Below are positions 8,703 through 17,942 of a DNA stretch of 64,000 nucleotides, piece after piece. The notes beneath the pieces were generated by a model. That model was not told the origin of the DNA and searched no databases. It worked only from the letters and a program-made list of their open reading frames with translations. Numbering within the stretch: position 1 is the stretch's first letter; every line of letters begins with the position of its first letter. This stretch comes from Propionivibrio hellwigii. GTDB lineage: Bacteria > Pseudomonadota > Gammaproteobacteria > Burkholderiales > Rhodocyclaceae. Location: positions 248,001 to 312,000 of the forward strand of contig NZ_JBEUWX010000002.1 of assembly GCF_041770905.1 (NCBI RefSeq), in the 5' to 3' direction. The translations under genes were made by a program, and so were the position numbers.

Positions 8703-11309
8703 ATGGAACAGCCTGTAGACGCCTTTGCCAAGGAAACACTCCCCGTCAGCCTCGAAGATGAAATGCGCCGTTCGTATCTCGATTACGCGATGAGCGTCAT
8801 CGTCGGCCGGGCGCTGCCCGATGCGCGCGACGGCCTCAAACCGGTGCATCGCCGCGTGCTCTATGCCATGCATGAGCTGGGTAACGACTGGAACAAGGCA
8901 TACAAAAAATCAGCGCGTATCGTCGGTGACGTGATCGGTAAATATCACCCGCATGGCGATACGGCGGTCTATGACACCATCGTGCGCATGGCCCAGGATT
9001 TTTCACTGCGCTATATGCTGGTCGACGGGCAGGGAAATTTCGGTTCGATTGACGGCGACAGCGCGGCCGCCATGCGTTACACCGAGGTGCGCATGGCGCG
9101 CATTGGGCATGAGCTGCTGGCCGACATCGACAAGGAAACTGTCGATTTCGGGCCAAACTACGATGGTGCCGAGCAGGAACCGCAGGTGTTGCCGGCGCGT
9201 ATTCCCAATCTGCTGATCAACGGCTCATCGGGGATCGCCGTCGGTATGGCGACCAATATTCCGCCGCACAACCTTGACGAAATCGTCAATGCTTGCCTGG
9301 CCGTCCTGGACAATCCGGCAATCAGCATCGATGAACTGATTGAGATCGTGCCGGCGCCTGACTTTCCGACAGCCGGCATCATCTACGGCGTTTCTGGCGT
9401 GCGTGAAGGCTACCGCACCGGACGCGGACGCGTCGTCATGCGCGCCAGGACGCATTTTGAAGACATCAAGGGCAGCGCCGATCGTCAGGCCATCATCGTT
9501 GACGAGATTCCTTACCAGGTTAACAAGCGCGTCCTGCTTGAAAAAATCGGCGAGCTGGTCAACGAGAAGCGGATCGAGGGCATTTCCGATCTGCGCGACG
9601 AGTCGGACAAATCCGGCATGCGCATCGTCATTGAACTCAAGCGCGGCGAAGTCCCCGAAGTCGTCCTGAACAATCTGTACAAGATGACGCAGTTGCAGGA
9701 TACCTTCGGTATGAACATGGTGGCGCTGGTCGATAACCAGCCGCGTCTGCTCAATCTTCGGCAATTGCTCGATTGCTTCCTGTTCCATCGCCGTGAAGTC
9801 GTCACGCGGCGTACCGAGTTCGAATTGCGCAAGGCACGCGAACGGGCGCATATTCAGGAAGGCTTAGCCGTCGCGCTGGACAATGTTGATGAAATTATCG
9901 CGCTCATCAAGGCCTCACCGACACCCGCCGATGCGCGCCGCGGACTGATGGCCAGGTTGTGGGTCTCGACAACGGTGGCGGAGATGCTACAACGCGCTGC
10001 GCTTGACGCCACGCGGCCGGAGGGGCTGGGGCTGGAATACGGACTGTCGCACAATGGCTATCTGTTGTCCGAAGCGCAGGCGCAGGCGATTCTGGATTTG
10101 CGCTTGCAGCGTTTAACCGGACTGGAGCGAGACAGGATCGTCGCCGACTTTGCCGATCTGTTGGAAAAAATCACCGATCTGATGGATATCCTGGCGCGGC
10201 CGGAACGGATTACCGATATCCTGCGCGAAGAGCTGAGCGCCGTGCGCGCCCAGTTCGGCGACGCACGCCGCTCACAGATTGTGCTGGATACCCACGATCT
10301 GAGCATCGAAGACTTCATCACGCCGCAGGATATGGTGGTGACGATGACGCATAGCGGCTACATCAAATCGCAGCCGCTCGCCGACTACCGGGCGCAGCGG
10401 CGCGGCGGGCGCGGTAAACAGGCGGCGGCGATCAAGGAAGACGATTTCGTCGATCAGCTGTTCGTCGCCAACACGCACGATACGATTCTCTGTTTCTCCA
10501 ACCGCGGGCGTCTCTACTGGCTGCGCGTCTATGAAGTGCCGCAAGGTTCGCGTAATGGCCGCGGTAAACCGATCGTCAATATGTTCCCGCTTGAAGAAGG
10601 GGAAAAAATCAGCGCCATCTTGCCGATCAAAGAATTCGCCGACGATCGCTTCGTCTTCATGTGCACGGCGCGCGGCACGGTCAAAAAGACCCCGCTGTCC
10701 GATTTTTCCAATCCGCGTAAAGCCGGCATCATTGCCGTGGCGCTCGATGAAGGCGATTACCTGATCGGTGCACAAATTACCAATGGCGTACAGGACATCG
10801 TTTTGGTTTCTGACGGTGGCAAGGCCGTCTGGTTCGATGAGGAAGACGTGCGGCCGATGGGGCGTACAGCACGCGGCGTGCGCGGTATGCGGCTGGGCGA
10901 AGGGCAGCAGGTACTCTCGCTGCTGGTGGCCGACAATCATCAGGAGAGCGTGCTGGTGGCGACCGAAAATGGTTTCGGCAAGCGCACGGTGCTGGCTGAT
11001 TTCCGCCATTCCGGGCGTGGCACACAGGGCGTTATTGCCATTGCCGCTAGCGAACGTAACGGCAAGGTCGTCGCGGCATGCCTGGTCAAGGACGAAGACG
11101 AAATCATGCTGATCACTACGGGCGGCGTGCTGATTCGCACCAATGTGCGCGAAATTCGCGAACTGGGTCGGGCAACACAAGGGGTGACGCTGATTGCGCT
11201 GGATGAGGGTGAAAAGCTGGCCGGTCTGGAAAAGATCGCCGAGGCCGACGACAATACCGACGAGGCGGCGGAAAACGATGCGCACTCCGCCGGAGAAGAC
11301 AGCGCTTGA
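8703..11309 (+). CDS. gyrA: DNA gyrase subunit A
   Basis: GyrA is the DNA-cleaving subunit of gyrase, which introduces negative supercoils with GyrB. The 868-residue protein has the breakage-reunion domain (DYAMSVIVGRALPDARDG, GDVIGKYHPHGDTAVYDT) and the active-site tyrosine in AAAMRYTE (about residue 126). The GyrA-box QRRGGRGK (residues about 563-570) begins the C-terminal wrapping domain, and the tail is acidic. At the position of E. coli Ser83 there is Thr (about residue 87), with Asp kept four residues later; threonine is the normal residue in several species, so this is not evidence of resistance. It heads a plus-strand run into aromatic amino acid genes. Confidence 0.98.
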   Translation: MEQPVDAFAKETLPVSLEDEMRRSYLDYAMSVIVGRALPDARDGLKPVHRRVLYAMHELGNDWNKAYKKSARIVGDVIGKYHPHGDTAVYDTIVRMAQDFSLRYMLVDGQGNFGSIDGDSAAAMRYTEVRMARIGHELLADIDKETVDFGPNYDGAEQEPQVLPARIPNLLINGSSGIAVGMATNIPPHNLDEIVNACLAVLDNPAISIDELIEIVPAPDFPTAGIIYGVSGVREGYRTGRGRVVMRARTHFEDIKGSADRQAIIVDEIPYQVNKRVLLEKIGELVNEKRIEGISDLRDESDKSGMRIVIELKRGEVPEVVLNNLYKMTQLQDTFGMNMVALVDNQPRLLNLRQLLDCFLFHRREVVTRRTEFELRKARERAHIQEGLAVALDNVDEIIALIKASPTPADARRGLMARLWVSTTVAEMLQRAALDATRPEGLGLEYGLSHNGYLLSEAQAQAILDLRLQRLTGLERDRIVADFADLLEKITDLMDILARPERITDILREELSAVRAQFGDARRSQIVLDTHDLSIEDFITPQDMVVTMTHSGYIKSQPLADYRAQRRGGRGKQAAAIKEDDFVDQLFVANTHDTILCFSNRGRLYWLRVYEVPQGSRNGRGKPIVNMFPLEEGEKISAILPIKEFADDRFVFMCTARGTVKKTPLSDFSNPRKAGIIAVALDEGDYLIGAQITNGVQDIVLVSDGGKAVWFDEEDVRPMGRTARGVRGMRLGEGQQVLSLLVADNHQESVLVATENGFGKRTVLADFRHSGRGTQGVIAIAASERNGKVVAACLVKDEDEIMLITTGGVLIRTNVREIRELGRATQGVTLIALDEGEKLAGLEKIAEADDNTDEAAENDAHSAGEDSA

Positions 11310-11407
11310 ATCTCATGCATCCGGTGTCGCCCAGCGGGCGGTCTGGCTGGAGGAAGGGCGCGGGATGAGTCTGCGATACAGAAGGACTATTCAGGAATGG
11401 GCGATGA

Positions 11408-12508
11408 ATGAAGCCGAATGAGGCGCTGTCCCGCCAACTAGCGGAAGTGCGCGACCAGATTGACGCCATCGACGCGCGTTTGCTGGCGCTGCTCAACCAG
11501 CGTGCAGCCTGCGCGCAGCGCGTCGGCGCCATCAAGGCGGAACATGGCGAAGCGGACGTAATCTATCGCCCCGAGCGGGAAGCCCAGGTACTGCGGCGCA
11601 TTCGGGAGATGAACCGCGGGCCTTTGTCTGACGAAGGGGTTGTCCGTTTCTTTCGTGAAATTATGTCCGCCTGCTTGTCGCTCGAACGGCCGCTGGGCGT
11701 GGCTTTTCTCGGACCGCTCGGCACTTTTTCGGAAAGCGCTGCCGTCAAGCATTTCGGCCATGCGGCGCGTTTGTTCCCGCAAGATTCGATTGACCGCATT
11801 TTCCGTGTGGTCGAAGCCCGCCATGCCGACTATGCCGTTGTTCCCACTGAAAATTCAACGGAAGGCGCCATCGGGCGGGTGATGGATCTGCTGATGACGA
11901 CGCCCTTGCGTATCTGCGGCGAAGTTCTCATGCGCATCCAGCAGCATTTACTGTCCCGTGAAACGGCGCTGGAAAAAATCACCAAAGTGTATTCGCATGC
12001 ACAGTCGCTGGCGCAATGCCATGAGTGGCTGAGCCGTATGTTGCCGCAAGCGCAGCGCATTTCGGTGGGCAGCAATGCGCAGGCGGCGCAGATGGCCGCT
12101 GGCGGTGAAGCAGGGGCGGCGGCAATTGCCGGCGATGCGGCGGCCGAGCGCTATGGTTTGCCACGGCTGGCGGAAAATATTGAGGACGAACCGAACAATA
12201 CGACCCGTTTTCTGGTGCTGGGTCATCAGGATGCCGGTGTTTCCGGCCGCGATAAGACCTCGCTGATCATGTCGGCGCCAAACCGAACGGGGTCTTTGGT
12301 CGACCTGCTGATGCCTTTTACCGAGCACGGCGTGTCGATGACGCGCCTGGAATCCCGCCCCGCGCGCCATACCCTGTGGGAATACGTGTTTTACGTCGAT
12401 ATCGACGGGCATCGGCAGGATGCCAACGTTACCCAGGCACTGACGGCGCTGGAGCAGCGCGCGGCCTATCTGCGCGTACTGGGCTCCTACCCGGCGGCGC
12501 TCTACTGA
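11408..12508 (+). CDS. pheA: Bifunctional chorismate mutase/prephenate dehydratase
   Basis: The P-protein converts chorismate to prephenate and then phenylpyruvate for phenylalanine. Residues 1-90 are an AroQ chorismate mutase (RDQIDAIDARLLALLNQR). Residues about 95-275 are the dehydratase (VAFLGPLGTFSESAA, VPTENSTEGAIGRVMD, the TRF motif in NNTTRFLVLG). Residues about 280-366 are an ACT regulatory domain with SLVDLLMPF and ESRPARHTLWEYVFY, expected to bind phenylalanine. In most relatives serC precedes pheA and hisC follows it; neither is present here. The stop is followed directly by the tyrA region. Confidence 0.97.
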   Translation: MKPNEALSRQLAEVRDQIDAIDARLLALLNQRAACAQRVGAIKAEHGEADVIYRPEREAQVLRRIREMNRGPLSDEGVVRFFREIMSACLSLERPLGVAFLGPLGTFSESAAVKHFGHAARLFPQDSIDRIFRVVEARHADYAVVPTENSTEGAIGRVMDLLMTTPLRICGEVLMRIQQHLLSRETALEKITKVYSHAQSLAQCHEWLSRMLPQAQRISVGSNAQAAQMAAGGEAGAAAIAGDAAAERYGLPRLAENIEDEPNNTTRFLVLGHQDAGVSGRDKTSLIMSAPNRTGSLVDLLMPFTEHGVSMTRLESRPARHTLWEYVFYVDIDGHRQDANVTQALTALEQRAAYLRVLGSYPAALY

Positions 12509-12544
12509 GTGGCAGGAAAACAGGGAATCGGGAGGCGGCAGAGC

Positions 12545-13435
12545 ATGGCAATGCGCGAACAGGCAGAATTCGGCAAGCTGGTCATCTTCGGTGCGGGACT
12601 GGTGGGCGGCTCCTTTGCCCTGGCGCTCAAGGCTGCCGGGCAGGTGCAGGAGGTTGTCGGCTTCGGCCGCAGCCTGTCAGGGATGAAACAGGCGCTGGAG
12701 TTCGGTATCGTCGATCGTGTCGGCATCAATCCGGGGCATGAAATTCCCGATGCCGACCTCGTGCTGATTGCCTCGCCCGTGGCGCAGATGCCAGAAGTCA
12801 TGGCACGTATCGCCCCCTACCTCGGCGAGCGGACGCTGGTGACTGACGGCGGCAGCACCAAAATGGATGCGGTGGCTGCCGCGCGCGAATTTTTCGGCGG
12901 CAGGATCGGACAGTTCATCCCCGGCCATCCGATCGCAGGCGCCGAGCACAGTGGGCCGGCGGCGGCGCGCGCGGATCTTTACCGTAATAAGAAGGTCGTT
13001 CTGACACCGCTGCCGGAAAACACCCCGCTCGATGTCGCCCGTATCCGTTCGGCTTGGGAATGGTGCGGAGCGCAGATCCATGAATTGTCGCCGGCAGAGC
13101 ACGACCGTATTTTCGCTGCCGTTAGCCATTTGCCGCATCTGCTCTCGTATGCGCTGGTGTACGATCTGGCGCAGCGCGAGGACAGCGGACGGTTGTTTGC
13201 CTTTGCCGCCAGTGGCTTCCGCGACTTCACCCGTATTGCCGCCAGCCATCCGGAAATGTGGCGCGATATCTGCCTGGCCAACCGCCTTCCGCTCCTGGCG
13301 GAACTGGAAGCTTACCGACGGCAGCTCGATGCGCTGTATGCGGCGCTGGAGGCCAATGATGGCGGGCGCTTGAACGATGTCTTTACCGCCGCGCGCGCCG
13401 CGCGCCGCGCCTGGGCTAGCGAGGCGGAAAAATAG
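12545..13435 (+). CDS. tyrA: Prephenate dehydrogenase
   Basis: TyrA oxidatively decarboxylates prephenate to 4-hydroxyphenylpyruvate on the tyrosine branch. The protein is about 296 residues with an N-terminal Rossmann motif (VIFGAGLVGGSFALALK), TDGGSTK, GHPIAGAEHSGP and AVSHLPHLLSYAL, all characteristic. I prefer the ATG at 12545, which has GGGAGG ten bases upstream. A GTG at 12509 would add 12 residues but abuts the pheA stop without a clear binding site. It is followed 40 bp later by aroA-cmk. Confidence 0.95.
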   Translation: MAMREQAEFGKLVIFGAGLVGGSFALALKAAGQVQEVVGFGRSLSGMKQALEFGIVDRVGINPGHEIPDADLVLIASPVAQMPEVMARIAPYLGERTLVTDGGSTKMDAVAAAREFFGGRIGQFIPGHPIAGAEHSGPAAARADLYRNKKVVLTPLPENTPLDVARIRSAWEWCGAQIHELSPAEHDRIFAAVSHLPHLLSYALVYDLAQREDSGRLFAFAASGFRDFTRIAASHPEMWRDICLANRLPLLAELEAYRRQLDALYAALEANDGGRLNDVFTAARAARRAWASEAEK

Positions 13436-13475
13436 GAACAACAGAAAAACCGGAAGCACTGGAGAAGGCAGGCGT

Positions 13476-15437
13476 ATGGGGGTGACGAAAAAACAGGCAT
13501 TTATTGATCTGCCGGCCGTGTGCTCGGCGGGCGGCGTCGTGCGCCTGCCTGGTTCAAAGAGTCTGTCCAACCGTCTGCTGCTGCTGTCCGCGTTGTCTGC
13601 GGGTGAAACCGAAATTTCCGGCCTGCTGGCATCCGATGATACGGCACGTATGCTGGATGCCCTGCGGATTCTGGGCGTTCGCATCGAACCGCAGGGTGTG
13701 TCGGGGGTTCGGGTGCAGGGGGTCGGCGGACGCTTTCCCGTGCGAAAAGCGGCGTTATTTCTGGGCAATGCCGGCACGGCCTTCCGCTCGCTGACCGCCG
13801 TACTGGCATTGGCTGGCGGCGATTACACGCTTTCCGGCGTGCCGCGCATGCACGAACGGCCGATCGGTGATCTGGTCGATGGGCTTCGCCGTCTGGGAGC
13901 GCACATCGATTATCTGGGTAATGAAAATTACCCGCCGCTGGCCATCCGTCCGGGGACGGTTCGGCCGGGCGGATGCGTGCAAATTCGCGGCGACGTGTCC
14001 AGCCAGTTTCTCAGCGGCCTGCTGATGGCGCTTCCGCTGGGCGGCGTGGAAACGGCCGTCGAGGTGACCGGTGAGCTGATTTCCCGGCCTTATGTCGAAA
14101 TGACGTTGGCCGTGATGGCACGCTTTGGTGTTGAGGTCATTCGTGAAGGCGGGCGGCGCTTCGTCGTACCAGCGGGCAGTGCTTATCGCTCGCCGGGGCG
14201 GGTGCGCGTCGAAGGCGATGCGTCTTCTGCTTCGTATTTCCTGGCGCTGGGTGCGCTGGGGGGCGGGCCGGTGCGTGTCGAAGGCGTCGGTGCCGACTCG
14301 GTACAGGGCGATGTGCGTTTTGCCGAGGCGCTGGCTCAGATGGGCGCACGTATTGATGTCGGCGACCGCGCCATTACCGCGCGTGCGCCGGCAAGTGGGC
14401 GTTTGCACGGCATCGACCTCGACGCCAATGCGATTCCTGATGCGGCGATGACGCTGGCGACAACGGCGCTCTTTGCCGAAGGGGAGACGACGCTGAGGAA
14501 TATCGCCAGTTGGCGCGTCAAGGAAACCGATCGTATTGCCGCGATGGCCGCCGAGCTGAAAAAACTGGGCGCCACGGTGGATGCGGGGGCGGACTGGCTG
14601 CGTATCCATCCGCCATCGGGCGGGCTGTCTTCGCCGCCGGAAGGCGTCGATACGTATGAGGATCATCGCATGGCGATGTGTTTTTCATTGGCCGCGTTCG
14701 GGGCGCCGGTGCGCATCAACGATCCGGGATGTGTCGCCAAGACTTTTCCCGATTACTTTGCCCGCTTTGCCGAGGTGACGCAGGCGGTTCCGGTGATCGC
14801 CATCGACGGGCCTTCGGCATCGGGAAAGGGAACCGTGGCGGCGCGCGTGGCAACGGCGCTCGGCTGGCATTATCTCGATTCCGGTGCGCTGTATCGTCTG
14901 ACGGCGCTGGCGGCACAGCGTGCCGGCGTCACCTGGGATGATGAACAGGCGTTGGCGGTGATCGCCGCCCGGCTGAATGTCAGGTTTGATTCGGACTCAG
15001 TGTGGCTTGCCGGCGAGCCGGTGAGCGCGGCAATTCGCAGCGAGGTAATTTCCGCGGGCGCCTCGCAGGTCGCGGCATGGCCGGCCGTGCGTGCAGCATT
15101 GCTATTCCGTCAGCGCCTTTTCCGGCGCGCGCCGGGCTTGGTGACGGATGGGCGTGATATGGGATCGGTCGTTTTTCCTGATGCGCAGACCAAGATTTTT
15201 CTGACCGCACGTGTCGAAGTTCGTGCGCAAAGACGCTATCAGCAGTTGAGAGAAAATGGGATGTCTGCTAGCATTCAGCCCATTTTGCAGGATTTGCGTG
15301 AGCGCGACGAACGCGATAGTCAACGTCCGGTTGCGCCGCTCCGGCAAAGTGAAGAGGCCTGTCTACTCGATACCTCCGATCTGACGATCGAGCAGGCCGT
15401 CGAAAAAGTATTGGCCTGGCATGGCGAAGCGGTTTAG
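13476..15437 (+). CDS. aroA-cmk: Fused EPSP synthase / cytidylate kinase
   Basis: One continuous 653-residue frame encodes two enzymes. Residues 1-435 are 3-phosphoshikimate 1-carboxyvinyltransferase (AroA): PGSKSLSNRLLLLSALS, LGNAGTAFRSLTAVLAL, GDVSSQFLSGLLMALP, and EDHRMAMCFSLAAFG near the C-terminal end. From about residue 440 cytidylate kinase begins (VIAIDGPSASGKGTVAARVA, then the HYLDSGALYR and TDGRDMGSVVFP motifs). There is no stop or internal restart at the junction (…FAEVTQ-AVPVIAIDG). The start at 13476 (MGVTKKQAF) has GGAG upstream and excludes a longer low-quality extension. Fused forms are known in some proteobacteria. Confidence 0.95.
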   Translation: MGVTKKQAFIDLPAVCSAGGVVRLPGSKSLSNRLLLLSALSAGETEISGLLASDDTARMLDALRILGVRIEPQGVSGVRVQGVGGRFPVRKAALFLGNAGTAFRSLTAVLALAGGDYTLSGVPRMHERPIGDLVDGLRRLGAHIDYLGNENYPPLAIRPGTVRPGGCVQIRGDVSSQFLSGLLMALPLGGVETAVEVTGELISRPYVEMTLAVMARFGVEVIREGGRRFVVPAGSAYRSPGRVRVEGDASSASYFLALGALGGGPVRVEGVGADSVQGDVRFAEALAQMGARIDVGDRAITARAPASGRLHGIDLDANAIPDAAMTLATTALFAEGETTLRNIASWRVKETDRIAAMAAELKKLGATVDAGADWLRIHPPSGGLSSPPEGVDTYEDHRMAMCFSLAAFGAPVRINDPGCVAKTFPDYFARFAEVTQAVPVIAIDGPSASGKGTVAARVATALGWHYLDSGALYRLTALAAQRAGVTWDDEQALAVIAARLNVRFDSDSVWLAGEPVSAAIRSEVISAGASQVAAWPAVRAALLFRQRLFRRAPGLVTDGRDMGSVVFPDAQTKIFLTARVEVRAQRRYQQLRENGMSASIQPILQDLRERDERDSQRPVAPLRQSEEACLLDTSDLTIEQAVEKVLAWHGEAV

Positions 15438-15745
15438 GGCGCTTTTCAATGCCGGCAGCGATGGGCTTGATGGGCTTTTGTGTTTTTTGTAGTAGCGGTA
15501 AAGCAAGTGTAGTAAGCGCGCTGTGGGTTGCGGCAGATTCTGCGGTTTTTTCGGAAGTGACCGGATGAAACGGCGGGAATTATGCAGGCTTCTTGTTCAG
15601 GCGTTTGGGGTTGTCTGACGGAGGATTGGGCGTATTCCGCGGATGTTAGTCGGAACAGTGCATCGGTTTTAAGCTCAGGCAGCGTTTTTTAGTGTATCCC
15701 GCAATCATGCGGTCAATTTATTCATTCAATTTTTAATTTTCTTTT
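15438..15745. other. Leader region upstream of rpsA
   Basis: This 308-bp gap becomes AT-rich toward rpsA. A short stem CCGCA-ATCA-TGCGG lies about 40 bp before the rpsA start codon, and no Shine-Dalgarno sequence is visible in the last 30 bases. In E. coli the rpsA leader is structured, lacks a strong SD and is bound by S1 for autoregulation, so this is a plausible equivalent. No gene was found. Confidence 0.5.
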
Positions 15746-17440
15746 ATGTCCAACATTCCTTCCACGCAAGAGAGTTTTGCCGATCTTTTCGAAGCCAGCC
15801 TGCACCGTCAGGAAATGCGCCAGGGCGAAGTAATTACCGCCGAAGTCGTGCGCATCGATCAGAATTTTGTTGTTGTCAACGCCGGACTGAAGTCTGAGAG
15901 CTATATCGATCGTGAGGAATTCCTCAACGACCAGGGTGAGCTTGAAGTGCAAGTGGGCGATTTTGTTCAGGTGGCCATCGACCAGCTCGAAAACGGTTTT
16001 GGTGAAACCCGTCTCTCGCGTGAACGCGCCAAGCGCGTCGCAGCCTGGAATTACCTCGAAGAAGCGCTAACGCAAGGTTCTCTGATTTCCGGAACGATCA
16101 CCGGTAAGGTGAAGGGTGGTCTGACCGTCATGGCGCATAGCGTGCGCGCCTTCCTGCCCGGGTCGCTGGTCGATTTGCGTCCGGTCAAGGATACGACGCC
16201 GTACGAAGGCAAAACATTCGAATTCAAAGTGATCAAGCTGGATCGCAAGCGCAACAACGTGGTTGTGTCGCGGCGCGCCGTGCTTGAGGCGACAGTCGGC
16301 GAAGAACGCGAAGCGCTGCTGGCCAATCTCAAGGAAGGCAGCATCATCAAGGGCGTCGTCAAGAATATTACCGATTACGGCGCATTCGTTGATCTCGGCG
16401 GTATCGACGGCCTTCTGCACATCACCGATCTGGCCTGGCGTCGTGTGCGCCATCCGTCCGAAGTGCTGGCGGTGGGCGACGAAGTGCAGGCCAAGATTCT
16501 CAAATTCGATCAGGAGAAGAACCGCGTATCGCTCGGTCTCAAGCAACTGGGCGAAGATCCGTGGGTTGGTATTGCCCGCCGTTACCCGCAGGGCACGCGC
16601 CTGTTCGGCAAGGTGACCAATCTGACCGATTACGGCGCGTTCGTCGAAATCGAACAGGGCATCGAAGGCCTGGTTCACGTTTCGGAAATGGACTGGACAA
16701 ACAAGAACGTCCATCCGTCCAAGGTCGTCCAGCTGGGCGATGAAGTCGAGGTAATGATCCTCGAAATCGACGAAGATCGCCGCCGTATCTCGCTCGGTAT
16801 GAAGCAATGCATGCCGAATCCGTGGGATGACTTTGCGATGAACTACAAGAAAGGGGACAAGGTCAAGGGCGCAATCAAGTCGATTACCGATTTCGGTATC
16901 TTCATTGGCCTGCCGGGCGGTATCGACGGTCTGGTGCATCTTTCCGATCTGTCGTGGTCGACGCCAGGCGAGGAGGCGATTCGCAACTTCAAGAAGGGCG
17001 ACGAGGTGGAAGCCGTCGTGCTGGCGATCGACACCGAAAAAGAGCGTATTTCGCTGGGTATTAAGCAGCTTGACGGCGATCCCTACACCGCGTTTATCGC
17101 AACGCATGACAAGAACGCCATCGTCAAGGGAACCGTCAAGTCGGTGGATGCGCGTGGTGCCGTGATTGCGCTGGAAGGCGAGATGGAAGGCTACCTGCGT
17201 GCTTCCGAAGTCTCGCGCGAGCGTATCGACGATCTGACCAAGGTTTACAAGGAAGGCGACGAAGTTGAGGCGATGATCATCAACATCGACCGCAAGACGC
17301 GTTCGATCAACCTGTCGATCAAGGCCAAGGATCAGGCCGAGCAGCATCAGGCGATGCAGAAACTGTCTGCGGAAAGCAGTGCCAGCTCCGGTACGACCAA
17401 CCTCGGCGCCTTGCTGAAGGCCAAGCTCAACCAGCAATAG
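15746..17440 (+). CDS. rpsA: 30S ribosomal protein S1
   Basis: S1 is the large mRNA-binding protein of the small ribosomal subunit. The 564-residue product begins MSNIPSTQESFADLFEASL and has six S1/OB repeats, seen from recurring segments such as GIDGLLHITDLAW, IEGLVHVSEMDW, GIDGLVHLSDLSW and EGYLRASEVS. It is close to the 557 residues of E. coli S1. The ATG at 15746 has no SD, in line with S1 leaders elsewhere. ihfB follows within 15 bp, the classic cmk-rpsA-ihfB order. Confidence 0.98.
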   Translation: MSNIPSTQESFADLFEASLHRQEMRQGEVITAEVVRIDQNFVVVNAGLKSESYIDREEFLNDQGELEVQVGDFVQVAIDQLENGFGETRLSRERAKRVAAWNYLEEALTQGSLISGTITGKVKGGLTVMAHSVRAFLPGSLVDLRPVKDTTPYEGKTFEFKVIKLDRKRNNVVVSRRAVLEATVGEEREALLANLKEGSIIKGVVKNITDYGAFVDLGGIDGLLHITDLAWRRVRHPSEVLAVGDEVQAKILKFDQEKNRVSLGLKQLGEDPWVGIARRYPQGTRLFGKVTNLTDYGAFVEIEQGIEGLVHVSEMDWTNKNVHPSKVVQLGDEVEVMILEIDEDRRRISLGMKQCMPNPWDDFAMNYKKGDKVKGAIKSITDFGIFIGLPGGIDGLVHLSDLSWSTPGEEAIRNFKKGDEVEAVVLAIDTEKERISLGIKQLDGDPYTAFIATHDKNAIVKGTVKSVDARGAVIALEGEMEGYLRASEVSRERIDDLTKVYKEGDEVEAMIINIDRKTRSINLSIKAKDQAEQHQAMQKLSAESSASSGTTNLGALLKAKLNQQ

Positions 17441-17452
17441 AGGGACTTGGGA

Positions 17453-17758
17453 ATGATGACCAAGTCAGATCTGGTCGCGCGCCTCGCGGAGCGGTTTCCA
17501 CAGTTGGGTGCGAAAGATGCCGATCTGGCCGTCAAGATGATACTCGATACGATGTCTGAGGTACTGACCAGGGGCGATCGTATCGAGATCCGCGGCTTCG
17601 GCAGTTTTGCACTCAATTACCGGCCGCCGCGCATGGGGCGAAACCCCAAGTCCGGCGACAAGGTAAGCGTCCCCGAGAAATGGGTGCCCCATTTCAAGGC
17701 CGGCAAGGAATTGCGCGAATGCGTTGATCGCACCGTCAAAGCCGGTAAGGCGCAGTGA
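17453..17758 (+). CDS. ihfB: Integration host factor subunit beta
   Basis: IHF is a heterodimeric DNA-bending protein with roles in recombination, replication and transcription. The 101-residue product has the HU/IHF fold with the arm sequence RIEIRGFGSFALNYRPPR followed by GRNPKSGDKV, including the proline that kinks DNA. MTKSDLVARL is the standard IhfB start. Adjacent ATG codons at 17453 and 17456 are both possible, with AGGG at 17441-17444. It is followed by a strong terminator about 100 bp downstream. Confidence 0.95.
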   Translation: MMTKSDLVARLAERFPQLGAKDADLAVKMILDTMSEVLTRGDRIEIRGFGSFALNYRPPRMGRNPKSGDKVSVPEKWVPHFKAGKELRECVDRTVKAGKAQ

Positions 17759-17858
17759 AGCGCGTGTAATCGATGACTCCGGCTTTCCATGCAAGGCCGC
17801 CCGCTGAGGGCGGGATAGCAGGGCGAGCTATAGCAGAAACATTGAATGTATCGACCCT

Positions 17859-17891
17859 AGGCGGCAACAGCGGTTTGCCGCCTATTTTTTT
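17859..17891 (+). terminator. Rho-independent terminator after ihfB
   Basis: Stem AGGCGGCAA / TTGCCGCCT (9 bp) with a 7-base loop is followed by ATTTTTTT. It ends the rpsA-ihfB transcript and stands in the place where lapA is found in many relatives. Confidence 0.92.
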
Positions 17892-17942
17892 GCAGGGCAA
17901 ATGCGGGCACGAAAAGCCCCGGGCGGTACAAGGGGACAAAAG

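Noticed and set aside
8780..8990. Quinolone-resistance mutation in gyrA (Thr at the Ser83 position)
   Set aside because: Threonine is the wild-type residue in several species and the Asp87 equivalent is unchanged.
16067..17437. 456-codon minus frame opposite rpsA
   Set aside because: Shadow of the rpsA repeats; the plus strand encodes an unmistakable ribosomal protein S1.
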